DNA of 44,436 bases from Lachnospiraceae bacterium (GTDB lineage Bacteria > Bacillota > Clostridia > Lachnospirales > Lachnospiraceae). Positions 33,813 through 41,759 of the stretch are shown piece after piece (position 1 is the stretch's first letter; each line of letters begins with the position of its first letter). Made by a program: the position numbers and the translations under genes. The stretch is from NCBI GenBank assembly GCA_900766815.1, contig CAAFWV010000099.1, positions 1-44,436 of the forward strand. The letters are read 5' to 3'. Below the pieces are notes generated by a model. That model was not told the origin of the DNA. It saw only the letters and a list, made by a program, of their open reading frames with translations, and searched no databases.

Positions 33813-34808
33813 ATGAATTTAAAGGGACGCAATTTTCTCAAACTGCTTGATTACACACCGGAAGAGATAGAATATCTGGTTAATCTGGCAGCAGACCTTA
33901 AATATATGAAGAAGAAGGGTGTTCTTGTGGATAAGCTTAGAGGCAAGAACGTAGCTCTTATCTTCGAGAAGACCAGTACCAGAACCAGATGCTCCTTCGA
34001 GGTAGCTGCTCACGACCTTGGTATGGGAACCACATACCTGGATCCCAAGAGCAGCCAGATAGGCAAGAAGGAGAGCATCGCAGATACAGCAAGGGTTCTT
34101 GGCAGAATGTTTGACGGAATAGAGTACAGGGGCTTCGGTCAGGAGATAGTGGAGGAGCTTGCCAAGTACGCAGGCGTGCCTGTGTGGAACGGACTTACCA
34201 ATGAGTTCCATCCGACACAGATGATAGCAGACCTTCTCACAATCAAGGAGCACCTGGGCAGAATCAAGGGAGTGCGCGTGGTATACATGGGCGACGCCAG
34301 ATATAATATGGCCAATTCATGGATGGTGACCTGTGCCAAGATGGGCATGCATCTGACACTCTGCTCCAACGAGAAGTATTTCCCTGATGAGAGCCTGGTC
34401 AAGACATGCAAGGAAATCGCAGCTACAACAGGCGGCAGCATAACACTAACCACCGACCCGGTAGAGGGCACGAAGAATCAGGATGTGGTATATACCGATG
34501 TATGGGTATCCATGGGCGAGCCCGACGAAGCCTGGAGCGAGCGAATCGCAGACCTCTCACCCTACCAGGTCAACTCCGCTGTAATGGAGCGCGCAGGCGA
34601 GGGAGCCATCTTCATGCACTGTCTGCCGGCCTTCCATGACCTTAAGACCGAGATAGGCCGGGAAAAGGGCGAGCAATTCGGTTTCAGCGAGCTCGAAGTT
34701 ACTGATGAGGTATTCGAGAGCAGCAAATCAGTCGTATTTGACGAGGCTGAGAACAGAATGCATACAATTAAGGCTATTATGGCAGCTACAATGGGGGCAT
34801 TTGAATAG
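33813..34808 (+). CDS. argF: Ornithine carbamoyltransferase
   Basis: The 331-residue cytoplasmic enzyme makes citrulline from ornithine and carbamoyl phosphate. It has the carbamoyl-phosphate site STRTR at residues 55-59, HPTQMIADLLT, and HCLP at H269-P272 with the reactive Cys. DVWVSMGEPDE is also normal. The start has CGGAGGGAG upstream. Anabolic (argF) and catabolic (arcB) forms cannot be separated from sequence alone; no arcA or arcC is nearby, so argF is favoured. Its stop directly abuts the birA start. Confidence 0.94.
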   Translation: MNLKGRNFLKLLDYTPEEIEYLVNLAADLKYMKKKGVLVDKLRGKNVALIFEKTSTRTRCSFEVAAHDLGMGTTYLDPKSSQIGKKESIADTARVLGRMFDGIEYRGFGQEIVEELAKYAGVPVWNGLTNEFHPTQMIADLLTIKEHLGRIKGVRVVYMGDARYNMANSWMVTCAKMGMHLTLCSNEKYFPDESLVKTCKEIAATTGGSITLTTDPVEGTKNQDVVYTDVWVSMGEPDEAWSERIADLSPYQVNSAVMERAGEGAIFMHCLPAFHDLKTEIGREKGEQFGFSELEVTDEVFESSKSVVFDEAENRMHTIKAIMAATMGAFE

Positions 34809-35633
34809 ATGGGATATATGGTGCGCGACACTAAGCTAATAGGGCGTGATGTTCTCTGGGTTAAGGAGACTGATTCCACCAATAACATGATGAAGCGCCT
34901 GATTATTGATGAGACGACACTTGAGGCAGAGTCCGGATATGGAAGTATATACGAGGGCACGGCAAGGGAAGGACTCATGATAGTCTCTGATTATCAGAGT
35001 AGCGGCAGAGGCAGGAGCGGTCACAACTGGGTGGCACCACCCGGCAGCTGTGTGGCTATATCAGTACTGCTTAAGCCGGATATTGCGGATGATAAGGTTC
35101 ATGCCATAACGCTTATTGCTGCTATGGCTGTTGTTCGTGCCATTGAGCAGCTTTCCGGTCTTCGTACGCAGATAAAATGGCCAAACGATGTTATTTCCGG
35201 CGGAAAGAAGATTTGCGGAATACTGACAGAGCTTCTGGTAGAGCGGGGAGAGAAGAACGTTATTGTCGGAGTTGGCATCAACATCAGTCAGAGCGATTTT
35301 CCGGCTGAATTGGCTGACAAGGCGACCTCGATACTGCTTGAGACCGGCAGGGAATACATGGCGGAAGAGGTGGTGGAGCACTTCGCGAGGGCTTTCGAGG
35401 ATTATTACTTGAAGTTCATGAGTACCTGCGACATGACGCTGCTCATGGATGAGTATGAGAGCAGGCTGATAAACCGAGGCGCTGAGGTGCGCGTGATGGA
35501 CCCGGCGGGAGAATATTCCGGTGTGGCTAAGGGAATTAATGAGTCCGGGGCACTCATTGTTGACACAGGTGTCGGAATAAGGATTGTTGACGCGGGCGAG
35601 GTGAGCGTGCGCGGCATCTATGGATATGTATAA
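34809..35633 (+). CDS. birA: Biotin-[acetyl-CoA-carboxylase] ligase, without a DNA-binding domain
   Basis: The 274-residue protein has ETDSTNNMMKR near the start, SSGRGRSGHNW (biotin and AMP site) and IKWPNDVISGGKKICGIL with the catalytic Lys. A C-terminal BPL_C SH3-like domain covers about 225-274. The HTH of repressor-type BirA is absent, so it only loads biotin. No spacer separates it from argF; ATG 34818 is an alternative start. Co-transcription with argF is likely but has no obvious pathway link. Confidence 0.92.
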   Translation: MGYMVRDTKLIGRDVLWVKETDSTNNMMKRLIIDETTLEAESGYGSIYEGTAREGLMIVSDYQSSGRGRSGHNWVAPPGSCVAISVLLKPDIADDKVHAITLIAAMAVVRAIEQLSGLRTQIKWPNDVISGGKKICGILTELLVERGEKNVIVGVGINISQSDFPAELADKATSILLETGREYMAEEVVEHFARAFEDYYLKFMSTCDMTLLMDEYESRLINRGAEVRVMDPAGEYSGVAKGINESGALIVDTGVGIRIVDAGEVSVRGIYGYV

Positions 35634-35642
35634 GGAAGAAAC

Positions 35643-35981
35643 ATGGATAAATGTGAGGTAGTGCTCTGCGGAGCCAATGCCTATGAGCAGAAATACTATT
35701 TTAACAGGGATTTTGACAAGATTCCGGAGTCCATCAAGGAGGAGCTGCATATCATCTGTGTGCTCTTCACCGAGGAGGTGGGCGGAATCTTCACGATGGG
35801 CTTCGACGGGGACGGCGAGCTCATAATGACGACGCAGGCTGCAGATGAGGACTATCTGTATGACGATATCGGAGCGGGGCTTCTCATCAACAAGATTCGC
35901 ACGACGCGTCAGGAACTCTTAGAGAGTCTGTCGCTGTTCTATAGAGTATTTATGGGAGAAAGAAATGATACTTGTAGTTGA
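35643..35981 (+). CDS. DUF6145 family protein
   Basis: This 112-residue cytoplasmic protein (MDKCEVVLCGANAYEQKYYF near the start) matches my recall of DUF6145, found in Lachnospiraceae beside coaX. It has a conserved YFNRDF segment and a C-terminal helix. It overlaps coaX by 17 bp, so translation is coupled. GGAAGAA precedes the start. No enzymatic motif is seen; the role is unknown. Confidence 0.75.
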   Translation: MDKCEVVLCGANAYEQKYYFNRDFDKIPESIKEELHIICVLFTEEVGGIFTMGFDGDGELIMTTQAADEDYLYDDIGAGLLINKIRTTRQELLESLSLFYRVFMGERNDTCS

Positions 35982-36741
35982 TGTAGGAAATACTAATATA
36001 ACATACGGAGTGTTCGATGGGGATGAGCTTGTCTCAACCTTCAGAATGATGAGCAAGACTCCGAGGACTTCGGATGAATACGGTATCATGATACGTGAGA
36101 TGCTTAAGAAGAATGATATCGACAGGCAGACCATAGAGGGGATCTGTGTGGCAAGCGTTGTGCCGAATATTATGCACTCGCTGCTGGGCGGACTGTCGAA
36201 GTATGTGAACGAGAGTATACTTTCGGTCGGTGCCGGTACGAAGACAGGAATCAAGATTATAACTGAAGCGCCCAAGGAGATTGGCCCTGACAGAATAGTT
36301 GATGCTGTGGGAGCATATGTGAAGTATGGCGGACCGATGCTTGTCATTGATTTCGGTACGGCTACGACCTATGACTATATCACTGACAAGGGGGAATTCG
36401 CCGCAGGAATAACGGCGCCCGGCTTAAGAATCAGTGCCAAAGCGCTCTGGGAGGATACTGCGAAGCTTCCCGAGATTGAGATTAAGAAGCCGAAGAGCAT
36501 CATGGCACAGGAGACCATCAGCAGTATGCAGGCAGGTCTCGTGTACGGTCAGATTGGCCAGACGGAGTATATTATTAATCAGGTCAAGAAGGAATCCGGC
36601 AGGGATGACCTCAAGGTGGTGGCAACAGGCGGACTGGGCAGAATCATAGCCGACGAGACCGACATGATTCAGGTATATGACCCGATGCTGACACTTGAGG
36701 GTCTCAGGTTCATCTACGATAAGAATAGAAAGAGATCCTGA
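35965..36741 (+). CDS. coaX: Type III pantothenate kinase
   Basis: The 258-residue protein makes 4'-phosphopantothenate, the first step of CoA synthesis. It has the ASKHA phosphate motif MILVVDVGNTNITYGVFDG at residues 1-19 and the PHOSPHATE 2 motif VIDFGTATTYD. GPDRIVDAVGAY and the late TGGLGRII are typical of CoaX. It does not use the feedback sites of CoaA. GGGAGAAAG precedes the start, inside the DUF6145 gene. Confidence 0.95.
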   Translation: MILVVDVGNTNITYGVFDGDELVSTFRMMSKTPRTSDEYGIMIREMLKKNDIDRQTIEGICVASVVPNIMHSLLGGLSKYVNESILSVGAGTKTGIKIITEAPKEIGPDRIVDAVGAYVKYGGPMLVIDFGTATTYDYITDKGEFAAGITAPGLRISAKALWEDTAKLPEIEIKKPKSIMAQETISSMQAGLVYGQIGQTEYIINQVKKESGRDDLKVVATGGLGRIIADETDMIQVYDPMLTLEGLRFIYDKNRKRS

Positions 36742-36825
36742 AACGGGAATTTCACATTCCGACGCCTGAGGATATCAGTATAATCTTCGAACGTAATATA
36801 AAGAATAAGATATATGTAAGGCCGG

Positions 36826-37848
36826 ATGCTATCATCTGAAGCCCGGAAGAATATCTGTGACAAGAATCATATGACTAATTATATCCATCCTCTTAACATA
36901 GGAGGAGTTACACTCAAAAACAATATTATACTTGCACCAATGGCAGGGGTTACAGACCTGCCATTTCGCTTATTATGCGCCCGCTACGGCTCCGCCCTTC
37001 AGTGCATGGAGATGGTGAGCGCCAAGGCGATAATGTATAACAATAAGAATACGGAAGCATTGCTTGAGATTCATCCCGAAGAGATGCCGGTGTCGCTGCA
37101 GCTGTTTGGCTCGGACCCCGAGATTATGGCCGCCCAGGCTAGGCGAATCGAGGAGAGGCCCTTCGCCATTCTGGATATCAACATGGGGTGTCCCGTTCCC
37201 AAGGTTGTCAATAATAATGAGGGCTCGGCGCTTATGAAGGACGGCAGGCTGGTCGGCCGAATCGTTGAATCTATTGTGAAGGCCATCGACAAGCCGGTGA
37301 CTGTTAAGATCAGAAAAGGCTTCGACGATGAGCACGTCAATGCGTGTGAAATCGCTCATATCGCCCAGGAGTCAGGTGCATCGGCGATAACTGTCCATGG
37401 AAGAACCAGGGAACAGTATTATGCGGGGGAGGCTGACTGGGACATAATAGCATGCGTGAAGCAGGCGGTGAATATACCTGTTATTGGTAACGGTGATGTG
37501 AGATGCGGGCAGGATGCCGAGCGTATGCTTGAGAAGACAGGCTGCGACGGAGTGGCAATAGGAAGAGCGGTCAGGGGGAATCCCTTCATATTCAGAGAGG
37601 TGATTCACTATCTTGAGACAGGTGAAGAGCTACCACCGCCCGACCGAGACGAGAAAGTGGCGGTAATCCTTGAGCATGCGACCCTATCTATGGAATACAA
37701 GGGTGAATATACAGCTGTCAGGGAGATGCGCAAACATATCGGATGGTACAGCGCAGGAATAAAGGGTGGTGCCAAGCTTCGTGGCAGGATAAATGAGATG
37801 GAGACCATGGAGGACCTAAAAGAGGTTGTGAAGTGCTTCATGGCCTAG
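36826..37848 (+). CDS. tRNA dihydrouridine synthase (DusB-like)
   Basis: The TIM-barrel FMN enzyme reduces uridine to dihydrouridine in tRNA. It has IILAPMAGVTDLPFR for FMN binding, the catalytic Cys in INMGCPVPKVVNNNEGS, and HGRTREQYYAGEADW. The C-terminal helical domain is present. I start at ATG 36826, which has TAAGG upstream, giving 340 residues; ATG 36871 gives a more family-like N-terminus (325 residues) but has no visible site. Placement near coaX, greA and lysS fits other Clostridia. Confidence 0.92.
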   Translation: MLSSEARKNICDKNHMTNYIHPLNIGGVTLKNNIILAPMAGVTDLPFRLLCARYGSALQCMEMVSAKAIMYNNKNTEALLEIHPEEMPVSLQLFGSDPEIMAAQARRIEERPFAILDINMGCPVPKVVNNNEGSALMKDGRLVGRIVESIVKAIDKPVTVKIRKGFDDEHVNACEIAHIAQESGASAITVHGRTREQYYAGEADWDIIACVKQAVNIPVIGNGDVRCGQDAERMLEKTGCDGVAIGRAVRGNPFIFREVIHYLETGEELPPPDRDEKVAVILEHATLSMEYKGEYTAVREMRKHIGWYSAGIKGGAKLRGRINEMETMEDLKEVVKCFMA

Positions 37849-37879
37849 ATGACAATTCATAATATGATAGGGGATAAAT

Positions 37880-38890
37880 ATGATTACAGTCAGTGTTTGC
37901 ATGATAGTGAAGAATGAGGAAGAGCGGTTGTGCGCCTGCCTTGACAGTCTTCGCGATTTTGCTGATGAAATAATAATAGTAGATACGGGTTCTGCTGACC
38001 GGACTAAGGAGATAGCCGGCCGCTATACCGACAGGATATACGACTTTGAGTGGACGGGCAGCTTCGCTGATGCCAGAAACTTCTGCTTCAGCAAGGCTAC
38101 GTGCGACTATATCTACATGGCGGACGCGGACGAGACACTGGATACTCAGAATCAGGCCAAGCTTCGCGCGCTCAAGGAAGTGATGGATGAATCAGTGGAC
38201 ATCGTGCAGATGTATTACTGCAACCAGCTTGAGAACAATACCATCTATAGCTTCGACAGGGAACTTAGGCCCAAGCTCTATAAGAGGCTGCGTGGCTTCG
38301 AATTCGAGGGTGAGATTCATGAGATGGTGAGACTTGAACCCAGGGTTATTGAGCTGGATATCGATATTATCCACAAGCCGGGACCCGGTCATGCAGCAAG
38401 AGACCTAGGGGCCTTCGAGAGACTGGCTAAGCGCCTGACTAACCCCGAAGGAGAGAGTGAGTCGCAAGCCCCTGAGCCAATGGATTTCCGCCTCGAGCAT
38501 ATCTATGCCAAGGAACTTGTGATTGCGGGCGAATATGAGAACCTCGAGCCGGGGTATAACTACTTCTCGGCGGTGGCTGAGCTTGAGGGACTTGAAACGG
38601 AGAGGATGGCAATTGCGATTAATATGGCTGCTATCTGTGCGGGACGCCGCGGCGATTCCATAGGATTTATGAAGTATGCACTGAGGGCAGCAGCCGGCAA
38701 CCTGATGACGAGTGAGCTTGCCTGCGAGCTGGGCGCCTACTACGAGTCCATGCATGACACAGGCGAGGCTGCCATGTGGTATTACAACGCCTTAAACGAA
38801 TGTGAGCCCGCTATGGATATTAATTATGGGGAAAAAGTGCCCGTCGAGGCTATGGAGAGACTAAAGGTAGGTGCTTCAACTGAGTCCTAG
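37880..38890 (+). CDS. Glycosyltransferase family 2 with a helical TPR-like C-terminal half
   Basis: The 336-residue protein has a GT2 N-terminal domain: SVCMIVKNEEERLCACLDSL, then DEIIIVDTGSADRT, WTGSFADARNF, and DAD at D82-D84 for metal and sugar binding. The second half (about 190-330) is helical with TPR-like repeats. This resembles SunS- or WaaE-like enzymes. No membrane helix is seen. It sits between dus and greA, interrupting a common housekeeping order. The sugar and acceptor are unknown. Confidence 0.85.
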   Translation: MITVSVCMIVKNEEERLCACLDSLRDFADEIIIVDTGSADRTKEIAGRYTDRIYDFEWTGSFADARNFCFSKATCDYIYMADADETLDTQNQAKLRALKEVMDESVDIVQMYYCNQLENNTIYSFDRELRPKLYKRLRGFEFEGEIHEMVRLEPRVIELDIDIIHKPGPGHAARDLGAFERLAKRLTNPEGESESQAPEPMDFRLEHIYAKELVIAGEYENLEPGYNYFSAVAELEGLETERMAIAINMAAICAGRRGDSIGFMKYALRAAAGNLMTSELACELGAYYESMHDTGEAAMWYYNALNECEPAMDINYGEKVPVEAMERLKVGASTES

Positions 38891-38933
38891 CCCGGAAGTG
38901 CTATTCATCTGCGCCATGAAGCGTCGATATATC

Positions 38934-38962
38934 TTGACAGAGAGTGATAATTGCCATATAAT
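38934..38962 (+). promoter_or_regulatory. Consensus sigma-A promoter of greA
   Basis: TTGACA (38934-38939), a 17-bp spacer and TATAAT (38957-38962) match the consensus exactly. It is the strongest promoter seen in the window. Confidence 0.85.
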
Positions 38963-39014
38963 ATGCAAGGTTTAGTGGCGCAAAAAGTGCGTAAATATAT
39001 AAAAGGAGAACAAG

Positions 39015-39503
39015 ATGGAAGCAAAGAAGAATATTCTTACCTACGAAGGCCTGAAGAAATACGAGGAAGAGCTTGAAGATCTGAAGGTCAACAAGCGTCG
39101 TGAGAATGCTGAGAAACTGAAGGAAGCCAGAGCACAGGGTGACCTCTCAGAGAATGCTGAATATGATGCTGCCAAGGATGAGCAGAGAGACATCCAGGCC
39201 AGGATCGAAGAGTTAGAGAAGATTCTTAAGAATGCGGAAGTCGTTGATGAGGACGAGGTAGACCTTGAGAAGATCAATATCGGATGCCGCGTCAGAATAT
39301 TTGATGTCAGCTACAATGAAGAGCTGGAGTACAAGATTGTAGGTTCAACAGAGGCTAACAGCCTTAAGGGCAAGATCAGCAATGAGTCACCTGTAGGAAG
39401 GGCATTGATCGGTGCCAAGGTTGGTGATGTTGTTGATGTCGAGACACCCGGTGGAATGGCTCAGTACAAGGTATTGGAGATCCAGAGATCACAGGTAAAG
39501 TAA
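39015..39503 (+). CDS. greA: Transcription elongation factor
   Basis: The 162-residue factor binds RNA polymerase and helps it cut back stalled transcripts. The N-terminal coiled coil has the tip acidic residues in LSENAEYDAAKDEQ. The C-terminal FKBP-like domain contains SPVGRALIGAKVGDVV. Length is normal. AAAAGGAGAA precedes the start and a consensus promoter lies 53 bp upstream. It is followed by lysS, as in many Firmicutes. Confidence 0.96.
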   Translation: MEAKKNILTYEGLKKYEEELEDLKVNKRRENAEKLKEARAQGDLSENAEYDAAKDEQRDIQARIEELEKILKNAEVVDEDEVDLEKINIGCRVRIFDVSYNEELEYKIVGSTEANSLKGKISNESPVGRALIGAKVGDVVDVETPGGMAQYKVLEIQRSQVK

Positions 39504-39584
39504 TCAGTTAGGAAAGTGTTGTCGCGTTTCCCTGAACCTGAGCGGCTCGGGGAGGCGCGATTATTGTATAAGGAGATAATATAC

Positions 39585-41195
39585 ATGGGCGAGAATAACA
39601 GGAATCAGGCAGTGGAGCCGGATCTTAATCAGATAAGAAAGAATAAGAGAGAGAAGCTTGCTAATCTTCAGGCAGCAGGCAAGGACCCTTTTGTAATAAC
39701 CAAGTATGACCAGACATATCATTCTGTTGATGCTAAGAATGAGTATGTGGAGCATGAGAAGGAACTAATCGGTGACAGGGCAGAGGTTAATGTTGAGGGT
39801 CTTGATGAGGCAGCAGCCAAGGAAGCATTAAGCAATGATTACAACGAGAGACGTGCAATTATGGATGCTTCACCCATTAATGTCAGTATAGCCGGACGTA
39901 TAATGCTTAAGCGAGTAATGGGGAAGGCCTCTTTTGCCAATGTATCTGACCTCAAGGGGGATGTACAGGTATATGTGTCAAGAGATTCGCTCGGTGAGGA
40001 AGCCTATGCAGACTTCAAGAAGTATGACGTAGGTGACATCATCGGTGTTAAGGGATATATGTTCCGTACACAGAAGGGAGAGATATCGGTTCATGCGGTA
40101 GAGACAGTGCTGCTCAGTAAGAACCTGCAGCCGCTTCCTGAGAAGTTCCATGGAATGACCAATACGGACCTTCGTTACCGTCAGAGATATGTGGATCTCA
40201 TCATGAATCCGGATGTTAAGGATACCTTTGTAAAGAGAAGCAAGATTATCGCGGCTATCAGGCGTTACCTGGACGGCCAGGGCTTCATGGAGGTGGAGAC
40301 ACCCATGCTTGTGGCTAATGCAGGCGGTGCTGCAGCAAGACCCTTCATGACTCATTTCAATGCATTGGATGAGGACCTGAACCTGCGTATCTCACTGGAG
40401 CTCTACCTTAAGAGACTGATCGTCGGAGGACTTGAGAAGGTATTTGAGATTGGTAGAGTATTCCGTAACGAAGGACTGGATACCAGGCACAATCCCGAGT
40501 TCACACTTATGGAGTTATATCAGGCATATACCGATTATTACGGTATGATGGATCTGACTGAGAATATGTTCAGATATGTGGCACAGGAGGTGCTGGGTAC
40601 AACCAAGTTCATGTATGGAGATATCGAGCTTGATTTCGGCAAGCCTTTCGAGAGAATCACCATGATTGAAGCTGTCAAGAAGTATGCGGGAGTAGACTTT
40701 GATACAGTTCCCGACACAGAAGCAGCCAAGAAGCTGGCGGACGAGAGAGATATACACTACGAGCCCTATCATACCAAGGGAGATATCATCAATCTATTCT
40801 TCGAGGAATATGTAGAGGAACACCTGATCCAGCCAACATTTGTCATGGATCATCCGGTTGAGATATCACCTCTTACCAAGAGAAAGCCTGACAGACCTGA
40901 CCTGGTAGAGAGATTCGAGCTCTTCATCAATACTTGGGAGATGTGTAATGCATACTCTGAGCTCAATGACCCCATTGACCAGAGAGAGCGCTTCAAGGCG
41001 CAGGATGCTGCTGCGGCAGCAGGTGACGAAGAGGCTAACCACACAGATGAGGACTTCCTTAATGCTCTTGAGGTTGGTATGGCACCTACAGGCGGTATCG
41101 GCTACGGTATCGACAGACTGACCATGCTGCTGACTGATAGCGCAGCAATTAGGGATGTGCTGTTGTTCCCGACCATGAAAAGTTTGGATAAATAA
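39585..41195 (+). CDS. lysS: Lysine--tRNA ligase, class II
   Basis: I start at ATG 39585, with AAGGAGATAA upstream; an open frame continues up to TTG 39516 without support. The 536-residue enzyme charges tRNA-Lys. An OB anticodon domain (about 65-190) is followed by the class II core with motif 2 (GRVFRNEGLDTRHNPEFT) and motif 3 (GGIGYGIDRLTMLLTD). A short N-terminal extension is charged. The C-terminus ends at FPTMKSLDK, as expected. The DNA directly after it changes to AT-rich element-like sequence. Confidence 0.96.
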   Translation: MGENNRNQAVEPDLNQIRKNKREKLANLQAAGKDPFVITKYDQTYHSVDAKNEYVEHEKELIGDRAEVNVEGLDEAAAKEALSNDYNERRAIMDASPINVSIAGRIMLKRVMGKASFANVSDLKGDVQVYVSRDSLGEEAYADFKKYDVGDIIGVKGYMFRTQKGEISVHAVETVLLSKNLQPLPEKFHGMTNTDLRYRQRYVDLIMNPDVKDTFVKRSKIIAAIRRYLDGQGFMEVETPMLVANAGGAAARPFMTHFNALDEDLNLRISLELYLKRLIVGGLEKVFEIGRVFRNEGLDTRHNPEFTLMELYQAYTDYYGMMDLTENMFRYVAQEVLGTTKFMYGDIELDFGKPFERITMIEAVKKYAGVDFDTVPDTEAAKKLADERDIHYEPYHTKGDIINLFFEEYVEEHLIQPTFVMDHPVEISPLTKRKPDRPDLVERFELFINTWEMCNAYSELNDPIDQRERFKAQDAAAAAGDEEANHTDEDFLNALEVGMAPTGGIGYGIDRLTMLLTDSAAIRDVLLFPTMKSLDK

Positions 41196-41566
41196 TTCAC
41201 TTGTGTTAGTGCTTGAAACCCTTGAAAATACTGGGTTTGTGGATGATACACTTACTCAAAAGAAGTTAAAAAATGGGGTTACTAACAGAGCTACTAACAG
41301 AAATTATGTGTTAGTTAGTCCTTGATATACCTTCAAAGTGTTGGATGGGATTAAAAAAGTGGAATTATTAAACCATTTTTGGTTGTTACACTTGTTAGTT
41401 ACTGGAAAGTAAATATAGATTTGTACCTAATTAGGGACATTTTCCTAGATGAGAATCTAAGAAGATGTCCCTTTTGTTTTGGGACAGCCTGAGAAGTTAT
41501 GGTCTAAGAATCACAGCGTTAAGTGCACTGGTTGCAATCTGATAACAAGGGAAAGGAGGGTATAGG
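41196..41566. other. Gene-free AT-rich junction at the left side of the element scar
   Basis: No gene is seen. Copies of CTAACA or its complement TGTTAG cluster here (about 41202, 41282, 41293, 41309, 41393), in both orientations. AAACCC/GGGTTT near 41225-41240 forms a small hairpin without T-run. The stretch may be integrase or excisionase binding DNA of an attachment region. This is an inference from the repeats and position only. Confidence 0.4.
41433..41480 (+). terminator. Long hairpin terminator
   Basis: AGGGACATTTTCCTAGA pairs with TCTAAGAAGATGTCCCT, 15 of 17 positions matching and the other two wobble-like, then TTTTGTTTT follows. It separates the lysS side from the element genes. 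Confidence 0.75.
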
Positions 41567-41746
41567 ATGCTAAAAATCAGATTAATGGGTACAAAGAACG
41601 ATATTAAGTGGTTCAAGAAGATACTCGAAAGACATCCGAAGGTTGAGGTAACAGAGTTTTCGGATTACTTCAGCAATATTGGAACAGACAGATTCTATCG
41701 AGTATATGTAGAAGTAAATAAAACTGATATGAGAAAGAATAACTAA
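41567..41746 (+). CDS. DUF3970 family small protein
   Basis: The 59-residue protein (MLKIRLMGTKNDIKWFKKIL at the start) fits my recall of DUF3970, short proteins found in conjugative elements and plasmids next to parA. AAAGGAGGG lies before the ATG and the next gene starts 13 bp after the stop with its own GGAGG. It has a ferredoxin-like alternation of strands and one helix. The function is unknown. Confidence 0.7.
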   Translation: MLKIRLMGTKNDIKWFKKILERHPKVEVTEFSDYFSNIGTDRFYRVYVEVNKTDMRKNN

Positions 41747-41759
41747 CGGAGGTACAACC

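Noticed and set aside
41196..41566. tRNA gene as an integration target for the element
   Set aside because: No cloverleaf or TTCGA-type T-arm can be seen after lysS.
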